DNA of 64,000 bases from Siphonodentalium dalli (GCA_032622095.1 CP136061.1:136237587-136301586), one strand, 5' to 3'; shown: positions 56,301 through 62,570, numbered from the stretch's first letter. Notes: a model not told the origin generated them from the sequence alone. Program-made: numbers and translations.

Positions 56301-59167
56301 AGAATACCTTTGAAAATGTTAACTTTATGCCACTGTGTTATTAACTGTATTGTTTTATAATGATTTATACAGATCAGACACATTATATATCAATATTATA
56401 AGAAATTTTAATGTGAGCTTGATAGTAACATCCAAGAGGTGCAGCAATGCCCTAAATAATCGATTCCTTAACCACAGCAGAATTATGGGTAACTTTTCAG
56501 GATTTAGTCAGAAATATTGCTTGTTGCCATTCATCGGAAAGCTCTCACTGAGATTTAGTCAGAAATATGGCTTGTTGCCATTCATCGGAAAGCTCTCACT
56601 GAGAGCTTTCCAATGAATGGCAACAAGCCATATTTCCGACTAAATCTTGATAAGTTACCCATAATTCTGCTGCGGTTAAGGAGTCGATTATTTAGGGCAT
56701 TACTGTATATTGTTTTATCATGATTATACAGATCAGACACATTAAATATCAATAAGAAGAAATTTTAATGTGAGCTTAATAGTAACATCCAAGTGGTAAA
56801 TGAACTTGTTGTGATTTATAACAAAATAACCAGCATATCAGCATATTGCCCAGCAGGATTTAAAGCCATCAAGTATATTGTGCCTATATCAGTGTTTCAA
56901 AGTGAAATCTCATTTGCGAACACAGTACACTTGCCTTAAGAATATAATAATGAACTATTAATGCCCAAAAATCTAATAAATTATCGTAACACTTCAGAAA
57001 CCATGACTAAGAAATTGTAAATACGTAGTCCCTTATGATAGCCATACTCAAATATCTCTGCCATTGAGAGTCACTGCATAAAATTTAAATATGAGAATGA
57101 CCATGTTACCTAGTTTGATAATACATTTATGAAAGTAACCATGCTTAGCAATATTCTTTTATATTTGCTGGACACTCAGTGGAGTGTTTCATACCACTTC
57201 AACACTTTCATGACTGGAGCTTCCTGAAAGTTTGCGAAAACCCTGTGCCAATGCATTCTCTTATATATGTGATTGGCCTAACAATATTTACCTTGACCTT
57301 GTAAGCCAGTTCATTCTCTTATATATGCAAGGCTCCCTATGTGATACTCGCATAAATAAGAGAATGCACTGGCACATGACCTTTAATGCTGCACCAGCAC
57401 AGCTCCCATCATGAAAGGGTAAAATCCAATTTACATTCTCATATTACAGCTTCTGATTGTACCGATGGTTACTATTCACTAATTGGCAGCATGAGTTGCC
57501 TCCCATGCCCAGGAGGATATCAGTGTCCATCGAAGGATCAAACTCCAACGCTATGTGTTGCTGGAAACTATGCCTCCAACGGGAGTATGAGTTGCTCTCT
57601 GTGTGCTGCTGGGTACCGGTGTCCTGTGGACGGACTGACAGAGCAGGAGTCCTGTCCTGCTGGATGGTACCAATATCAGAACGGACAGAGCATTTGCATA
57701 GAATGTAGCCAAGGTTAATATTATTTTAATTGCTCTATTTATTAAATGTATTGCAAGAAGCAGCACCTTTTGATTTGATTCATTTGAATATCATATTTTT
57801 TGGAACTAGCTCTGCTTTATTATTAGAGAGACTTATCTATATAGAGTAGAATCTGTCTGTCCATCTATCTGTCTGTCTGAATTTTCTCCCAGACTGGTGG
57901 TCCTATTTCAACCAAATTTGGTGTGGTGACTCGGGTTACCTTGGCGGAGGTTATAACGGTGTTAGTTTTTCAAAATTTTGATTTCAAAAAATTTAATTAA
58001 AAATAAAATGTTGCTAATTTGGGCAAATAGCTCAATCTAAAGAAAATTATTTATTTATATAAAATACAAATCAAAGTGTTTAAATGATCAAAAAGTGCCA
58101 CAGGCCCCTCTGACTCTGAATACTAAATGGATTCTCCCACCCTGTTATAATCGTATGCATTGGAATGGTCTATCATTCATTTGGAGGGATGCTCAGGTAA
58201 TATCAGCAGACGACAGACTGGGAACAGATAATACAAGTGCTGAACAATTCATATTCATTGGTGGGAAATGTTCAGATGTTAGGTCGTTTCTTGATGTTAT
58301 TATCTGAACATTTTCTAAGGGAATAACTTGTTGAGTGTTTAGTATAGAAAGGATTAACCCATTCATGACAATGCCCCCAGCCAAAACGTAATGCGCCTGA
58401 ACTTCTCTTTTTTTCATTTCAAATTACGACTTGTTTTAGTGTTGCTGAAAAGTACATTTTTATACGCCCGTTTGAAAAAACGGCCGTATTATAGTATTGG
58501 TCTGTCCGTCCGGGCGTCCGTCCATGTTTACTAATGACTACTTATGATATTTTCGAACTTGGGTTCTGTCCGACCATTTTTGGCAGAGTTATGCCCCTTT
58601 TTCGACTCAGAAAATTCAGTTTTTCTTATGTTTTTTTGTTTCCGGATGATAACTCAATTTTGGAATGTTTATATTATTTTTGTGGATTACATATATCGAA
58701 ATACAGCTCAAGTCCGAATTTCGTTTTAATCCGATAATTTTTGCGAGAGTTATGGCCCCTTTTTTGACGTAATTTGACTTAGAAAATCCCTGAAATTTGT
58801 TGTCCGGATAATAACTTTAGTTAGAGTGAACCGATTTCAATCAAATTTGGTATGTGGGTTTATTAGGAGAAAAGACAGCTCAAGTTCAAATTTGAGTTCC
58901 GTCCGCCAATTTTTACCAGAGTTATGCCCCTTTTTTACCAGTTTCCGCCGACCCAAGAGAGGGCGTATTTTGCACGCCCAGCGTAGCTCTTGTTGCTTTT
59001 GTAACTTTCAACTCACACATGCAGATGCATCCATCCATGATATTCATATCATCATGTTTAATTTTTCGATCCTTATAGGTTATAAATGTGCCAACAAAAG
59101 CAGTCTCCCTGTAGCTTGCCCGACTGGAACTTATCAATCTGGCCGTGGAATGGAATCCTGTGCTCAG
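32217..59167 (+). CDS. Multi-exon GCC2/GCC3 (ephrin-receptor-like) cysteine-rich repeat protein, partial
   Basis: Ten exons on the plus strand are joined here by splice sites and phase: 32217-32322, 41873-42146, 45367-45475, 46794-46988, 48271-49923, 53796-54134, 55172-55376, 56142-56257, 57450-57713 and 59079-59167. All exit and entry phases agree, giving 3,350 nt, about 1,117 codons, with no stop. The product is almost wholly repeats of the form CPAGxxxxxxx...C...GTYS..G...C..C..GYYS, the GCC2/GCC3 (PF07699) pattern of secreted and cell-surface proteins; many N-glycosylation sites (NCS, NCT, NAS) agree. The first exon enters in phase 1 and the last leaves in phase 0, so both gene ends are missing. 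No signal peptide or membrane segment is visible. Ligand and function unknown; I cannot name an orthologue. Confidence 0.85.
32323..33443. other. Intron sequence, nothing recognised
   Basis: Start of the 9.55-kb intron. A frame ending in a GTAAGC at about 33387 was examined as an exon and rejected on phase. Confidence 0.5.
33444..33665. mobile_element. TACAGTAATGC MITE, copy 4 (full palindrome)
   Basis: Both arms complete, about 222 bp, from TACAGTAATGCCC to GGGCATTATTGTA, with a small ATAT insertion in the left arm. Confidence 0.85.
33983..34046. promoter_or_regulatory. Left pair of piggyBac subterminal palindromes
   Basis: ACTACGAGTTATCTCGTGG at 33985 and CTACGAGTTATCTCGTAG at about 34026-34043, about 40 bp apart. 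The second is part of a 24-bp palindrome. Position and repetition suggest transposase-binding sites; this is inference. Confidence 0.6.
34332..35778 (-). pseudogene. piggyBac transposase (DDE_Tnp_1_7-like), frameshifted
   Basis: Starts at ATG (35778) with an acidic Asp/Ser/Glu-rich N-terminus of about 90 residues, then a basic Arg/Gly-rich stretch. The family core begins in the same frame (IIDLLVDETNVY). A frame change near 35080-35095 leads to WKPTNATEMRKMLGLLLHMG and RNRFQLLLSFWHFADN. A second change near 34800-34825 leads to LSVDESMILWRGR, carrying the first catalytic Asp, and YTDNYYNS, carrying the second. The frame stops at 34332. The third Asp is not in this frame; a candidate (GQDR) appears in another frame at 34358-34360. 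The usual C-terminal Cys-rich domain was not found. Catalytically dead as it stands. Confidence 0.85.
35912..35993. promoter_or_regulatory. Right pair of piggyBac subterminal palindromes
   Basis: CTACGAGATAACTCGTAG (35912-35929) and CTACGAGGTATCTCGTAG (35976-35993). They match the left pair, in keeping with sites recognised by the element's own transposase. Confidence 0.6.
36148..36439. other. Intron sequence
   Basis: AT-rich, nothing recognised. Confidence 0.4.
36440..36860 (-). repeat. Degenerate GCCATCTTGGA repeat
   Basis: Contains GCTAGCAGTCATCTTGGATTT and GCTAGCAGCCATCTTGGAA about 165 bp apart, and TTGAGCTACAGTGACATTGA, shared with 29919-29950. Related to 45656-45830. Confidence 0.65.
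36861..37319. other. Intron sequence
   Basis: AT-rich, nothing recognised. Confidence 0.4.
37320..37730. repeat. 420-bp dispersed repeat with self-complementary ends, copy 2 of 2
   Basis: Same order of landmarks as 25255-25675: GCGGGCTAGCTTCACCAAAT, CTCATCTGCTATGGGA, GATGAGGCC and CAGAGGGTGAATTTAGT. Confidence 0.75.
38036..38324. mobile_element. TACAGTAATGC MITE, copy 5, with duplicated left arm segment
   Basis: The ~70-bp segment from GCAGAATTATGGGTAAC to GGAAAGCTCTCA occurs twice in tandem (38068 and 38145) before the turn, making this copy 289 bp long. Confidence 0.85.
38325..39033. other. Intron sequence
   Basis: AT-rich, nothing recognised. Confidence 0.4.
39034..39162. mobile_element. 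TACAGTAATGC MITE, copy 6 (left arm mostly deleted)
   Basis: TACAGTAATGCTCTAAGTAATCGA joins directly to the turn GAGAGCTTTCCGATG and a complete right arm ending GCATTACTGTA. Confidence 0.8.
39531..39807. mobile_element. TTAA-flanked MITE with CCCTTCATGA ends
   Basis: TTAACCCTTCATGACGGGA at the left and TCATGGAAGGGTTAA at the right are inverted. The interior holds complementary GAGAATGCA and TGCATTCTCTTATATATG segments. TTAA at both ends suggests piggyBac-type mobilisation. Relatives at 41345-41470, 55420-55520 and 57200-57423. Confidence 0.65.
39820..40080 (-). repeat. ~240-bp repeat, inverted partner of 31735-31963
   Basis: Reverse complement of 31735-31963, with ATAACCCTTTCTGTACTAAA and GGCTTAGTGCCA as landmarks. 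Confidence 0.75.
40081..40683. other. Intron sequence
   Basis: AT-rich, nothing recognised. Confidence 0.4.
40684..41029 (+). repeat. 21-bp minisatellite, about 16 units
   Basis: Unit AGAGTTTATAATGGTTACATC with few substitutions. Because 21 is a multiple of three it is open in several frames on both strands (heptads NGYIRVY or INSDVTI). No start context, splice site or domain supports translation. Confidence 0.95.
41345..41470. repeat. CCCTTCATGA-type MITE, partial copy
   Basis: Carries GTATTCTCATATATATGCAAG, its complement TTGCATATATATAAGAGAAT, and the right end CATCATGGAAGGGTTAA. The left end is missing. Confidence 0.65.
41555..41769. mobile_element. TACAGTAATGC MITE, copy 7
   Basis: Full palindrome, about 215 bp, ending 103 bp before exon 41873-42146. 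Confidence 0.85.
41873..42146 (+). CDS. GCC-repeat gene, exon 2 of those recognised
   Basis: Acceptor TTTTTCTTTCAG, entry phase 2; ends at CCACAG with GTGAAA donor, phase 0. About 91 residues with repeats CLSCNETEISSAGSAVCTKC and CTSCPAGYICPTKT. N-glycosylation sites at NQS, NET and NQT. A MITE lies about 100 bp upstream and another 40 bp downstream. Confidence 0.85.
42187..42402. mobile_element. TACAGTAATGC MITE, copy 8
   Basis: Full palindrome, about 216 bp, starting 41 bp after the exon 2 donor. Ends are somewhat mutated (GTAATACCC). Confidence 0.85.
42403..43689. other. Intron sequence
   Basis: AT-rich. A GTAAGTGGCCGAGCC at 43133 resembles the start of the foldback near 43.8 kb. Otherwise nothing recognised. 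Confidence 0.4.
43690..43945. repeat. Foldback repeat with ACATACTTGGTATAATTTCG turn
   Basis: GTGGCCGAACAACATACT near 43812 is complementary to AGTATGTTGTTTGGCCA near 43861. An outer pair joins ATAAGCAATCAATG and TTGATTGCATATATA imperfectly. Its turn sequence recurs in the hairpin at 52514-52610. Confidence 0.65.
44495..44640 (+). repeat. Two-unit tandem repeat of ~80 bp
   Basis: GCCCAGCACTATTCTCTGGT occurs at 44530 and 44610 in similar contexts (AATTTTATA before, GTGCAA after). Confidence 0.75.
44850..45300 (+). repeat. GTCGAGTTTT and CAAGTTGAGC hairpin repeats
   Basis: GTCGAGTTTTTTTCC is followed by the complementary AAAACTCGAC, then GGTGGGCGGGCGGGGGG. A second hairpin unit at 45175-45240 has CAACTTGACAAAATCAAGTTG and CCATGGTGC, echoed at 45525-45570. 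They look like heads of interspersed repeats with short hairpins. Confidence 0.55.
45367..45475 (+). CDS. GCC-repeat gene, exon 3
   Basis: Acceptor ATGTTACAG, entry phase 0; donor GTAAAA, exit phase 1. It encodes ECATGTEMNSDQTSCDPC and GLGYYRGASDVSCQSCPT, one and a half GCC units. The glycine codon split across the donor is completed in the next exon, as at most junctions in this gene. Confidence 0.85.
45656..45830 (-). repeat. GCCATCTTGGA repeat, single copy
   Basis: CAGCAGCCATCTTGGATTTC and GAGAATTGTTTTGAAA match 36440-36680. Confidence 0.65.
45831..46306. other. Intron sequence
   Basis: Contains AAAAGCTATGAACACCTAC and AAAAGCTATGAACCACCTAC, a short tandem duplication near 46120-46190. 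Nothing else seen. Confidence 0.45.
46307..46427. repeat. 121-bp hairpin
   Basis: GCAGGTCGATTGGGGTCATT at the left and AATGACCCCAATCGATCTGC at the right are complementary, with further pairing of ACTGGCAGAGTA and TACTTTGCCAGT. Confidence 0.85.
46440..46620 (+). repeat. Two-unit tandem repeat of ~100 bp
   Basis: GTTCATTAATTGCTGCAGT occurs at 46488 and 46587, preceded in each case by AGCTG(T/G)TGC(G/A)AAAGG. Confidence 0.75.
46794..46988 (+). CDS. GCC-repeat gene, exon 4
   Basis: Acceptor TGTGTTTTTTCAG, phase 1 in; donor GTATGA, phase 1 out. About 65 residues: HKCPPSNLAAPIECPAGEYQ, CLSCPVGYQCSD and CLAGQYSSGNSINCTSCPS. Typical GCC spacing with a GxxC core in each unit. Confidence 0.88.
47159..47340. 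mobile_element. TACAGTAATGC MITE, copy 9
   Basis: Both termini present. The turn region is deleted in the left arm, which jumps from GGAAATATGG to CTTTCCAATGAATGG. Confidence 0.85.
47341..47955. other. Intron sequence
   Basis: AT-rich, nothing recognised. Confidence 0.4.
47956..48204. mobile_element. TACAGTAATGC MITE, copy 10, with duplicated turn
   Basis: Full copy, 249 bp. ATGAATGGCAACAAGCCAT occurs twice (48069 and 48111), so the turn is duplicated. Ends 66 bp before the exon 5 start. Confidence 0.85.
48271..49923 (+). CDS. GCC-repeat gene, exon 5: large repeat exon
   Basis: Acceptor TCTGGCATAACAG, phase 1 in; donor GTATCC, phase 1 out; 1,653 nt, 550 codons, one open frame. It is a chain of GCC2/GCC3 units such as CPAGKDCSNPAVNASG and CTTCASGYYSYQGAASC. 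Units come in pairs: a GYYSYQG/NPFNCSAGTSS unit alternates with a GYYSES/NPAVNASG unit. The pair of 99 codons is repeated three times in exact register (48576, 48873, 49170), with a more diverged fourth pair from 49467. It is the longest exon in the window, and other exons carry one to four units, so it probably grew by internal duplication. Many NCS, NCT and NAS sites. Confidence 0.9.
48576..49466 (+). repeat. Three in-frame 297-bp tandem coding repeats
   Basis: Units 48576-48872, 48873-49169 and 49170-49466 are exactly 297 bp each and agree at roughly nine bases in ten by eye. Differences are scattered, many at third codon positions. A fourth, older unit follows. Confidence 0.9.
49924..50629. 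other. Intron sequence
   Basis: Contains repeated TTTTGGCCAA/ATTTTGGTCAAA and a doubled CTGTTTTATTTAACATCTAA segment (about 50088-50140). Nothing else. Confidence 0.45.
50630..50740. mobile_element. TACAGTAATGC MITE, copy 11 (left half)
   Basis: TACAGTAATGCTCTAAG to GGAAAGCTCTC; right half lost. Confidence 0.8.
50899..51002. mobile_element. TACAGTAATGC MITE, copy 12 (left half)
   Basis: TTGCCCTAAATAATCAACTC to GGAAAGCTCTCA; right half lost. Confidence 0.8.
51003..52513. other. Intron sequence
   Basis: No exon-like sequence or known repeat recognised in 1.5 kb. Confidence 0.4.
52514..52610. repeat. 97-bp hairpin with ACATACTTAGTATAATTTCG turn
   Basis: AGTGTCTGATGCCGAA and TTCGGCATCAGACACT are exact complements, flanked by CGTATA/TATACG and CGATGCA/TGCATCG pairs. 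The turn resembles that at about 43.82 kb. Confidence 0.85.
52611..53795. other. Intron sequence
   Basis: No feature recognised. Confidence 0.4.
53796..54134 (+). CDS. GCC-repeat gene, exon 6
   Basis: Acceptor CTATTTACAG, phase 1 in; donor GTATGT, phase 1 out; 113 residues. Units run GYYSGSGAENCTQC, CGIGYYSDPGATVCSLC, CTGATYASGGSSSCLPC and CGNGTYANQTSSMTCSPC. All show the C..C..GY pattern of the family. Confidence 0.9.
54395..54470. repeat. 76-bp hairpin
   Basis: CACGGAGTCCCGATAAAAAA and the complement TTTTTTATCGGGACTCCGTG form a long stem around GTCATATTGGATTC. Part of a larger imperfect repeat with CATATTGGAC at 54329. Confidence 0.85.
54791..54821 (+). mobile_element. TACAGTAATGC MITE end fragment
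   Basis: TACAGTAATATGCCTTAAAT followed by AATCGACTCC: a left-terminal fragment only. Confidence 0.6.
54930..55145. mobile_element. TACAGTAATGC MITE, copy 13
   Basis: Full palindrome. Its right end TTATTGTA lies 26 bp before the exon 7 start, so the exon's polypyrimidine and branch region abuts or includes transposon sequence. Confidence 0.85.
55172..55376 (+). CDS. GCC-repeat gene, exon 7
   Basis: Acceptor TTTGTTGCAAG, phase 1 in; donor GTACAC, phase 2 out; 68 residues including CLQGEFSAEGWTHCVVC and CTQCPAGSACLNKN. The acceptor has a poor pyrimidine tract, perhaps because a MITE inserted just upstream. The phase change to 2 is matched by the next exon. Confidence 0.85.
55420..55520. repeat. 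Worn CCCTTCATGA-type MITE remnant
   Basis: TTTTAACCCTTTGTTTACTG and CTCTTATAAAAGAATATACATTGGC resemble 39531-39807. Low similarity. Confidence 0.4.
55608..55693. mobile_element. TACAGTAATGC MITE, copy 14 (left half)
   Basis: TACAGTAATGCCTAAATAAT to TTGCCATTCATCGG; right half lost. Confidence 0.8.
56142..56257 (+). CDS. GCC-repeat gene, exon 8
   Basis: Acceptor TTGTTATTTAG, phase 2 in; donor GTGAGT, phase 1 out; 38 residues: CIQCPSGTYKNVTGAGSCEQ and CPAGYECPTN. One GCC unit. Confidence 0.85.
56343..56797 (+). repeat. ~95-bp direct duplication flanking MITE copy 15
   Basis: The segment with ACAGATCAGACACATTA and AAATTTTAATGTGAGCTT occurs at 56343-56440 and again at 56708-56797, on either side of the MITE. 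Confidence 0.8.
56441..56707. mobile_element. TACAGTAATGC MITE, copy 15, with duplicated turn segment
   Basis: Full copy with a repeated GATTTAGTCAGAAATAT...GGAAAGCTCTCACTGAG segment in the left arm, and a complete right arm ending GGGCATTACTGTA. Confidence 0.85.
57200..57423. repeat. CCCTTCATGA-type MITE, copy with internal duplication
   Basis: TTTCATGACTGGAGCTTCC at the left and CTCCCATCATGAAAGGGT at the right are inverted. ATTCTCTTATATATG appears twice inside. Ends 26 bp before exon 9. Confidence 0.65.
57450..57713 (+). CDS. GCC-repeat gene, exon 9
   Basis: Acceptor CTCATATTACAG, phase 1 in; donor GTTAAT, a weaker donor, phase 1 out. 88 residues with CTDGYYSLIGSMSCLPC, CPGGYQCPSKDQTPTLC, CVAGNYASNGSMSCSLC and CPAGWYQYQNGQSICIEC. 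Three to four GCC units. Confidence 0.88.
57840..57960 (+). repeat. (GTCT)n-headed interspersed repeat, fragment
   Basis: Short CTGTCTGTCTGTCTGA tract followed by TTCAACCAAATTTGGTGTGG, as in 26891-27435. Confidence 0.55.
58120..58360. repeat. Diverged relative of 31735-31963
   Basis: TACTAAATGGATTCT, TCATTTGGAGGGAT and TTGGTGGGAAATGTTCAGAT echo the 31.7 and 39.8-40.1 kb repeats. Confidence 0.5.
58462..58996 (+). repeat. ACGCCCG hairpin plus (GTCC)n plus GAGTTATGGCCC repeat
   Basis: Starts ATACGCCCGTTTGAAAAAAC with complementary CGGCCGTAT, then GTCCGTCCGGGCGTCCGTCC, then three units with GAGTTATGCCCCTTTTT. Ends GGGCGTATTTTGCACGCCC. Same architecture as 26891-27435 with a different hairpin. 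Confidence 0.75.
59079..59167 (+). CDS. GCC-repeat gene, exon 10 (last recognised)
   Basis: Acceptor TCGATCCTTATAG, phase 1 in; CAG/GTATGA donor, phase 0 out. It encodes YKCANKSSLPVACPTGTYQS and GRGMESCAQ, one GCC unit cut before its next Cys pair. A further exon must begin in phase 0. I found no GCC-like exon in the remaining 4.8 kb, so it probably lies beyond the window. Confidence 0.82.
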
Positions 59168-59189
59168 GTATGATCAGTCCTTCCATTTT

Positions 59190-59535
59190 GAGGTGCACAA
59201 TAGTGCACCTGGGATTTTAAATTAGCTTAGCAACGAGTTGTGCGAGGTATACTGGAATCAGCTTGTTCGTCTGTCCGTCCGTCTGTCTGTTGGGGTGTCC
59301 ATCCATCCGTGGAGACAAATTCCGACGGACGTTTTCTCAGAAATGTCTTTTTCAAATTTAATCAAATTTGCTGCTGGAGTCAATCATCATGGGAACCTGT
59401 GCACTTGCAATTTTGAATGCAGACTGAGATATGACCATTATTCAACTTCTTTTTTGTCCGGAACGTTTTCTCTGGATTTTATTTTTTAATTTGAATCAAA
59501 TTTTTACAGTGGTCAATCATCAGGTGCACCTGTGA
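59190..59535 (+). repeat. GAGGTGCAC hairpin plus (GTCY)n repeat
   Basis: GAGGTGCACAATAGTGCACCT hairpin, then GTCTGTCCGTCCGTCTGTCTGT, then body; a second AGGTGCACCTGTGATTTGGA segment near the end. Third hairpin/(GTCY)n family of the window. Confidence 0.65.
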
Positions 59536-60605
59536 TTTGGAGTTCATCGGACTCATATCGGTGCCCACCCAATATATGGTAATGGCTACTTCATTGGCAT
59601 AACATGTTGAATACGGGAATACCAATGAAAAAGAGAGTACCTGGTTTTTTTAAATCGAAGAACTGGATATGATTTATTTTTATGCCTTAACCGTTAAAAG
59701 TTCACTACATAGCTTAATATTTACTCGCGTTTAAGCAAATTGAGGAGAATAAAAGCATACCGGGTATTGTATAATATAAAGGAGGATATTGTTTCAATAT
59801 CTCCGTCAAATATATCTTGGACACTGAATGAACTAATGGTTATATATTTCTTGCTTGCAAGATCATAGAAGTCGTTTTAAAAATCGGTACGGAGTACCTA
59901 CAGTACGCGCACTGTCAAACCTAAACAACTTTACCTCTGGACCAATCGTGTGAGTCCTTTCGCTATAGAAGCGAATGACAAGTAAGATTTCGATCCTTTT
60001 ATTTCTTCTACGTCGCAAGATAAGTCGCATCTTTCATCTGTTCATTTTTAATGAACGTTCTCTTTACGATATTGCGAACGAAACCGCGCAGTTTCCTAAT
60101 TTCGTGCACTACGCACGTGTTTTCCAATTTTCGGAATTCGGTTTTACAATTGTTCAACAATCTTTTATTTTACAATACTGTCTTATTAATGACAGTGGTC
60201 CGTGGGTGGATAATTTCATTAACAAATATTTCAATTTTGTTTTGTTTACGAGAATCACTTCAAACAAATATCTTTTTTGCATAAAACAATATTCAATAAA
60301 CCGATGCTCTTTCAAGTCATTCGGGTTCTCGTAGGGGTTTTTTTTTTTTAACACTGCACCGGATGCAATATTGTGTTGGCGTCTACACTAAGCTCCAGTT
60401 TGGAGTTTGGTCCCTGACAAAATCCTATCCAAATGTATTGGAATTAATAATTTCCAATATTTTACATTACAATATTTTACAATAATTTTCCTCACGGATG
60501 CTAGATAAAATAGCCACAGTGTGGCTTGCCTCTTCTCTCTACATTGAACATAAGGCTCAATGCTTTTACAATGAAAACTTCGTAATGTTTTTTCCCTCCG
60601 ACAGG
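59536..60605. other. No gene recognised
   Basis: A 119-codon frame at 59975-60334 has no start context, splice sites or domain I recognise. AT-rich. Confidence 0.4.
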
Positions 60606-61131
60606 TAGGGGTGCCACGATTAATCATATAATCGATTAAATGTTGATACGGCCGATATTCGATTACCATTTTCGGCTGCGATTACTCTGAGTTCTTTATT
60701 TCGGATGTCGAAAAGTACCGGACATATTTGGATACCCTCTCGCAATTTTCTATTCACGGGTGTTCACCATTTGCACTTGTCCACCTGGTCACCATCAATA
60801 TTAAAATATGTGAAGATATATTTAGCACATTTCCTATCTACGTTAATTTATGGGCATGTGAAAGTGTCAGTGGACTTGGGTATATCACACAATGACCTTT
60901 GATTTGAGATAACCCCAACTTACAATTATATTACCGGTGCAATTACACCCTTCTAATCAACGAAACTGTATTTTTTGTCATGGGAAGGACAGTCTCGGTG
61001 GTTTCTGATACAAATTATGCGCATGTGAATATTATGCACTACTTCCTCTGTCCTTGCTATTAGATATGCTTCATCGATTCTAATCTAGTATTGACTATCG
61101 ATTATCACGTTCAATGATCGTGGCACCTCTG
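60606..61131. mobile_element. ~525-bp hAT-like non-autonomous element
   Basis: Left end TAGGGGTGCCACGATTAATC and right end GATCGTGGCACCTCTG are inverted repeats, with further ATAATCGAT pairing inside. GGGGTGCCACGA-like ends resemble those of hAT-type elements. The 8-bp flanks CCGACAGG and CTGACGTG agree at only five positions, so a target duplication is doubtful. No coding capacity. Confidence 0.6.
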
Positions 61132-62570
61132 CTGACGTGGCACCTTCTCTTGCATCCTCCATTAACTTGGAGACTCCGCTGGAGTTGGTTGGTGGACATG
61201 CCTCCTCCCTCAGGGTCGCGGCGTCCATAGCCCCCGCAGAGAAGGGCAGCGATGGTGGTCCAAGCGCAGCTACCTTTGGTCCTGCCTCTTGTTCCGCCGG
61301 GTTCGCTCCGTCGCTGCACCAGCCGGCCACTTACTACAGCTACCACATCAGTGGTCCGTTTAGCTCGCAAGCCCGGTGCCCTCGGCACATTGCCTGCCTA
61401 CGCAGTTCAATGTGTCAACTGCCACTGCTTCCACTCCAGGGGATTTGACCGCACGGGTTCTGACCTGTCCTCCATTCGTCAACGTCTTTTCCGGCATTCG
61501 TCCCTTCCGGATTTGGGGTGGGTATGTATCCCTATTATTCACCTGTGTTCTTTCCTCCACCAGTGTGGCCTTGCTTTGTACAGTTTCTGGCCTCTTTTGG
61601 GCTCCTAGGCCAGAACTTAGACTTAGTTTTGCTTTCCGAGGCTCCGGAATTTTTTGCCTCATCAAACCAGGTGACCTGGTCGGGATACTTGCCCCTTTCC
61701 CCCCATCTCCTGGATGGACGGTGCTGTTCAGAGACGAGGACGTGCTGTCGCAACATCTCCTGGATTTGGCAGCGTTTGATGCGTGTCCGAGTTCGCCATG
61801 CCCATCCGAGAGTGCCTTCCCTGAGGGTCATTTCGGATGCGTCAGTCCTTCGGTCTTAGGATAACAATTGCGCACAATTTTGCATGCATTACCAGCACGA
61901 TACTAACAGCACAGAAAAAGGAAGAACAAACATGGCCATTCTCTTGCTTCCTCCATTCACATGGAGCCTCAGCTGGAGTCGGTTGCCTCCTCCTTATTGG
62001 TCGCGGCCTCCTGAGCCAACCGCAGAGAAGTACGCCTGTCTTCCACAACCGAAGGACTGGATGGGGCCCACATATCAAGAACAAAAACCAACGTATGACG
62101 ATTTTTCCTCTGCCAACTCGATACAGCCTGCGCAGCAGGTTCAGGGTCTGTTAGTGGTCATGCCTCCTCTATTTGTAGTCGCGGCTTCCACAACCTTCAC
62201 AGAGACAGAAAACAATGAATTTTCCTCTGTCCACTCGATACAGCCTGCGCTGCAGGCTCGGAATCTGTTGGTGGTCATGCCTCCTCTATTTGTAGTCGCG
62301 GCTTCCACAACCTTCTCAGAGATGGGCAACAATGAATTTTCCTCCGTCAACTCGGTACAGCCTGCAGCTGCAGGATCGGAATCTGTTGGTGGTCATGCCT
62401 CCTCTATTTGTCGCGGCTTCCACAACCTTCGCTGTGACGAGCAGCGATGGAGGTTCTGCAGCATCTACCGCTGGTTCTGTCTCAGTCCATCCAGGTTCAT
62501 GCTGTCACGGCACATAGCGGTTTTTCCGAACCCTTTCTTGCCTTGGCTACCTCATTGTGCCTAGTCGCCG
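61132..62570 (+). pseudogene. GC-richer stretch with decayed open frames
   Basis: Plus-strand protein-like fragments change frame repeatedly (61137-61410, 61376-61864, 61884-62450). The fragment at 62450-62561 reads VLQHLPLVLSQSIQVHAV and SGFSEPFLALATSLCLVADK before a stop. Composition and frame breaks suggest a decayed mobile-element gene. I cannot assign a family; a retroelement gag-type origin is a guess. Confidence 0.3.
62110..62460 (+). repeat. 117-bp minisatellite, three units
   Basis: CCTCCTCTATTTGT begins at 62163, 62280 and 62398; each unit also holds CGCGGCTTCCACAACCTTC and TCGATACAGCCTGC. Related single motifs appear at 61199 and 61985. Confidence 0.85.

Noticed and set aside
59975-60334. 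119-codon plus-strand frame
   Set aside because: AT-driven composition, no motif, no splice sites, no relation to the neighbouring gene.
62141-62350. Repetitive frames with MPPLFVVAASTTF
   Set aside because: Product of the 117-bp minisatellite.
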